Shown here: positions 63,157 to 64,000 of the stretch, piece after piece
How the letters are laid out: each line of letters begins with the position of its first letter
Position numbering within the stretch: position 1 is the first letter of the stretch
NCBI GenBank assembly: GCA_026770025.1
Contig: JAMXDE010000004.1
Span: 3,335,501-3,399,500, forward strand
Source of the DNA: Craspedostauros australis
Taxonomy: Eukaryota > Bacillariophyta > Bacillariophyceae > Mastogloiales > Achnanthaceae
Length of the DNA: 64,000 nucleotides
Reading direction: 5' to 3'
Position numbers and translations under genes: made by a program
The notes under the pieces: model-generated
What the model saw: the letters and a program-made list of their open reading frames with translations, nothing else
Database searches by the model: none
What the model was told of the DNA's origin: nothing

Positions 63157-63540
63157 TTATGACTGCAACTGTGACGAGGTGTTGTGCGATCCATTCCTTT
63201 TTGGACACCTGGAGCCTATCGTTCTGTAACATAAACGATCTCTGTAGTACTCAACGATGTATTGGATTTGTATGCACTCATAGTCTGAATTCGTGTGTGT
63301 GAAGTGACATGGACATTGCTTGCGGATGTCTTGCCCGGAAACGTAAACTCGCTGAGACACCATCAAGCCATTAATTGCAGGCGCTGTGGCATACCTCAAA
63401 AGTGCATGTCTACTGTTACCTGCTGTATCCTCCAACGAGGATTCCTAAAGACGTAGCCCATCAGTCAGAACGTTATCTGCAAGCTACCTAGTAGATGTGA
63501 TAAACTCCCGTGGCACGAGTACTCCGGCTCAGCCATTCAA
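63157..63540. other. Intergenic between convergent genes
   Basis: Only 3' flanks; no gene, RNA or repeat is seen. Confidence 0.5.
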
Positions 63541-64000
63541 TCATTTCTGTCCTCCGTCTCCGCCTGCTGCTGTCGGTCCCGCCAGAGCGATATTCTCCTT
63601 GTCATGCACTGCGGACACCGCCGACGCTTCTGGTGCAGTCGATCTCATCGTCTGCGCATGCTTCTCGCGGGCCCGCTGCACCATCTCTTGCACGAGCTCC
63701 TCGCCGCGATTCTCCCACTCGCGTTTGTTCTCGCGTGCGTACGTCAGGCAATCCGACGACGACGAACCAAACACGCCGCAGGTCCGCAGCTTCTGCGCGA
63801 TGGGAATCACGAAGTTGTCGAAGAACCACAGCTCACTCTGGAACCAGCCGATGCTGGGATCGCGCGGCGATCGTCCGGCCTGGTGGGCGTTGTACATTTC
63901 CTGAAACAACCGTTCGTTCCATTTCTTGTAGATCGACCAGCTCTGCATCGTGGGGCTGATGTCGGCGGCCTGCAGCAAGCAGATCAGCACCATGGTGGCC
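63541..64000 (-). CDS. Class I cyclic-nucleotide phosphodiesterase, C-terminal part (5' truncated by window end)
   Basis: The frame is open to the right edge, so the N-terminal portion and most of the catalytic domain lie outside. The visible part begins ATMVLICLLQAADIS, matching the metal-binding 'K/H-x-ADIS' segment of class I PDEs (its Asp coordinates the catalytic metal). SWSIYKKWNERLFQEMYNAH and IGWFQSELWFFDNFVIPIA follow, corresponding to the 'W---W--E' helix and the 'Q--F----v-Pl' segment that carries the purine-clamp Gln. The family hydrolyses cAMP or cGMP; substrate choice cannot be judged here. The final 40 residues are an Ala/Glu-rich tail. The ATG at 63993 is internal, not the start. 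Confidence 0.85.
   Translation of the reverse strand, partial: ATMVLICLLQAADISPTMQSWSIYKKWNERLFQEMYNAHQAGRSPRDPSIGWFQSELWFFDNFVIPIAQKLRTCGVFGSSSSDCLTYARENKREWENRGEELVQEMVQRAREKHAQTMRSTAPEASAVSAVHDKENIALAGPTAAGGDGGQK

Overview
This window looks like nuclear DNA of a diatom, or a very close ochrophyte. The main evidence is two genes that fuse a CRAL-TRIO-like region to the GRGRPFQ-type DUF6824 domain, a family expanded in diatoms. Also consistent are short GT-AG introns (about 90-305 nt, every clear donor fitting GTNNGT), a SET protein with a signal peptide, an N-terminus resembling a diatom plastid pre-sequence, compact intergenic regions and frequent microsatellites. This assignment is an inference from families and gene structure.

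Layout. 1-13 kb: 5'-truncated MBD4-like DNA glycosylase (+), two-exon alpha/beta hydrolase (-), DUF2358-like protein (+), basic KR-rich protein (-), two-exon ABCG half-transporter (+). 14-16.3 kb: a 2,274-bp element with long terminal inverted repeats, bounded by a perfect 9-bp target-site duplication; a 580-bp copy of its right arm lies at 27.7-28.2 kb. 17.4-25.3 kb: a seipin-like reading frame broken by three in-frame stops, a CRAL-TRIO/DUF6824 gene (-) and a small secreted protein. 30-38.6 kb: a double U-box protein, an ankyrin frame followed after one in-frame stop by a BTB frame, a membrane protein gene (-) with one in-frame stop, and an S28-family serine peptidase homologue (-) lacking the serine at the usual position. 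39-50 kb: a SET protein (-), a glycosyltransferase-like type II membrane protein (-), a second CRAL-TRIO/DUF6824 gene (+) and a protein kinase (-). 52-64 kb: COX19 (+), a BTB protein (+), an MBD protein with an H1-like basic tail (-), a polyQ protein (-), an RPL7L1/Rlp7-type ribosome-biogenesis protein (+) and the 3' end of a class I cyclic-nucleotide phosphodiesterase (-).

The most unusual content is a pair of circularly permuted tRNA-Cys(GCA) genes at 36136-36213 (+) and 31876-31953 (-). In each, the 3' half (T arm, 3' acceptor strand, U73) lies upstream of the 5' half (acceptor 5' strand, D arm, GCA anticodon), separated by 6 nt and followed at once by a T5 Pol III terminator. Both fold into a complete 72-nt cloverleaf, and they differ by a pairing-preserving change in the acceptor stem. 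Permuted tRNAs are known from a red alga, prasinophyte green algae and a nucleomorph; I know of no diatom report.

The genes do not form an operon-like pathway. A loose chromatin/5-methylcytosine theme is visible (MBD4-like glycosylase, MBD protein, SET protein), but there is no evidence of co-regulation.
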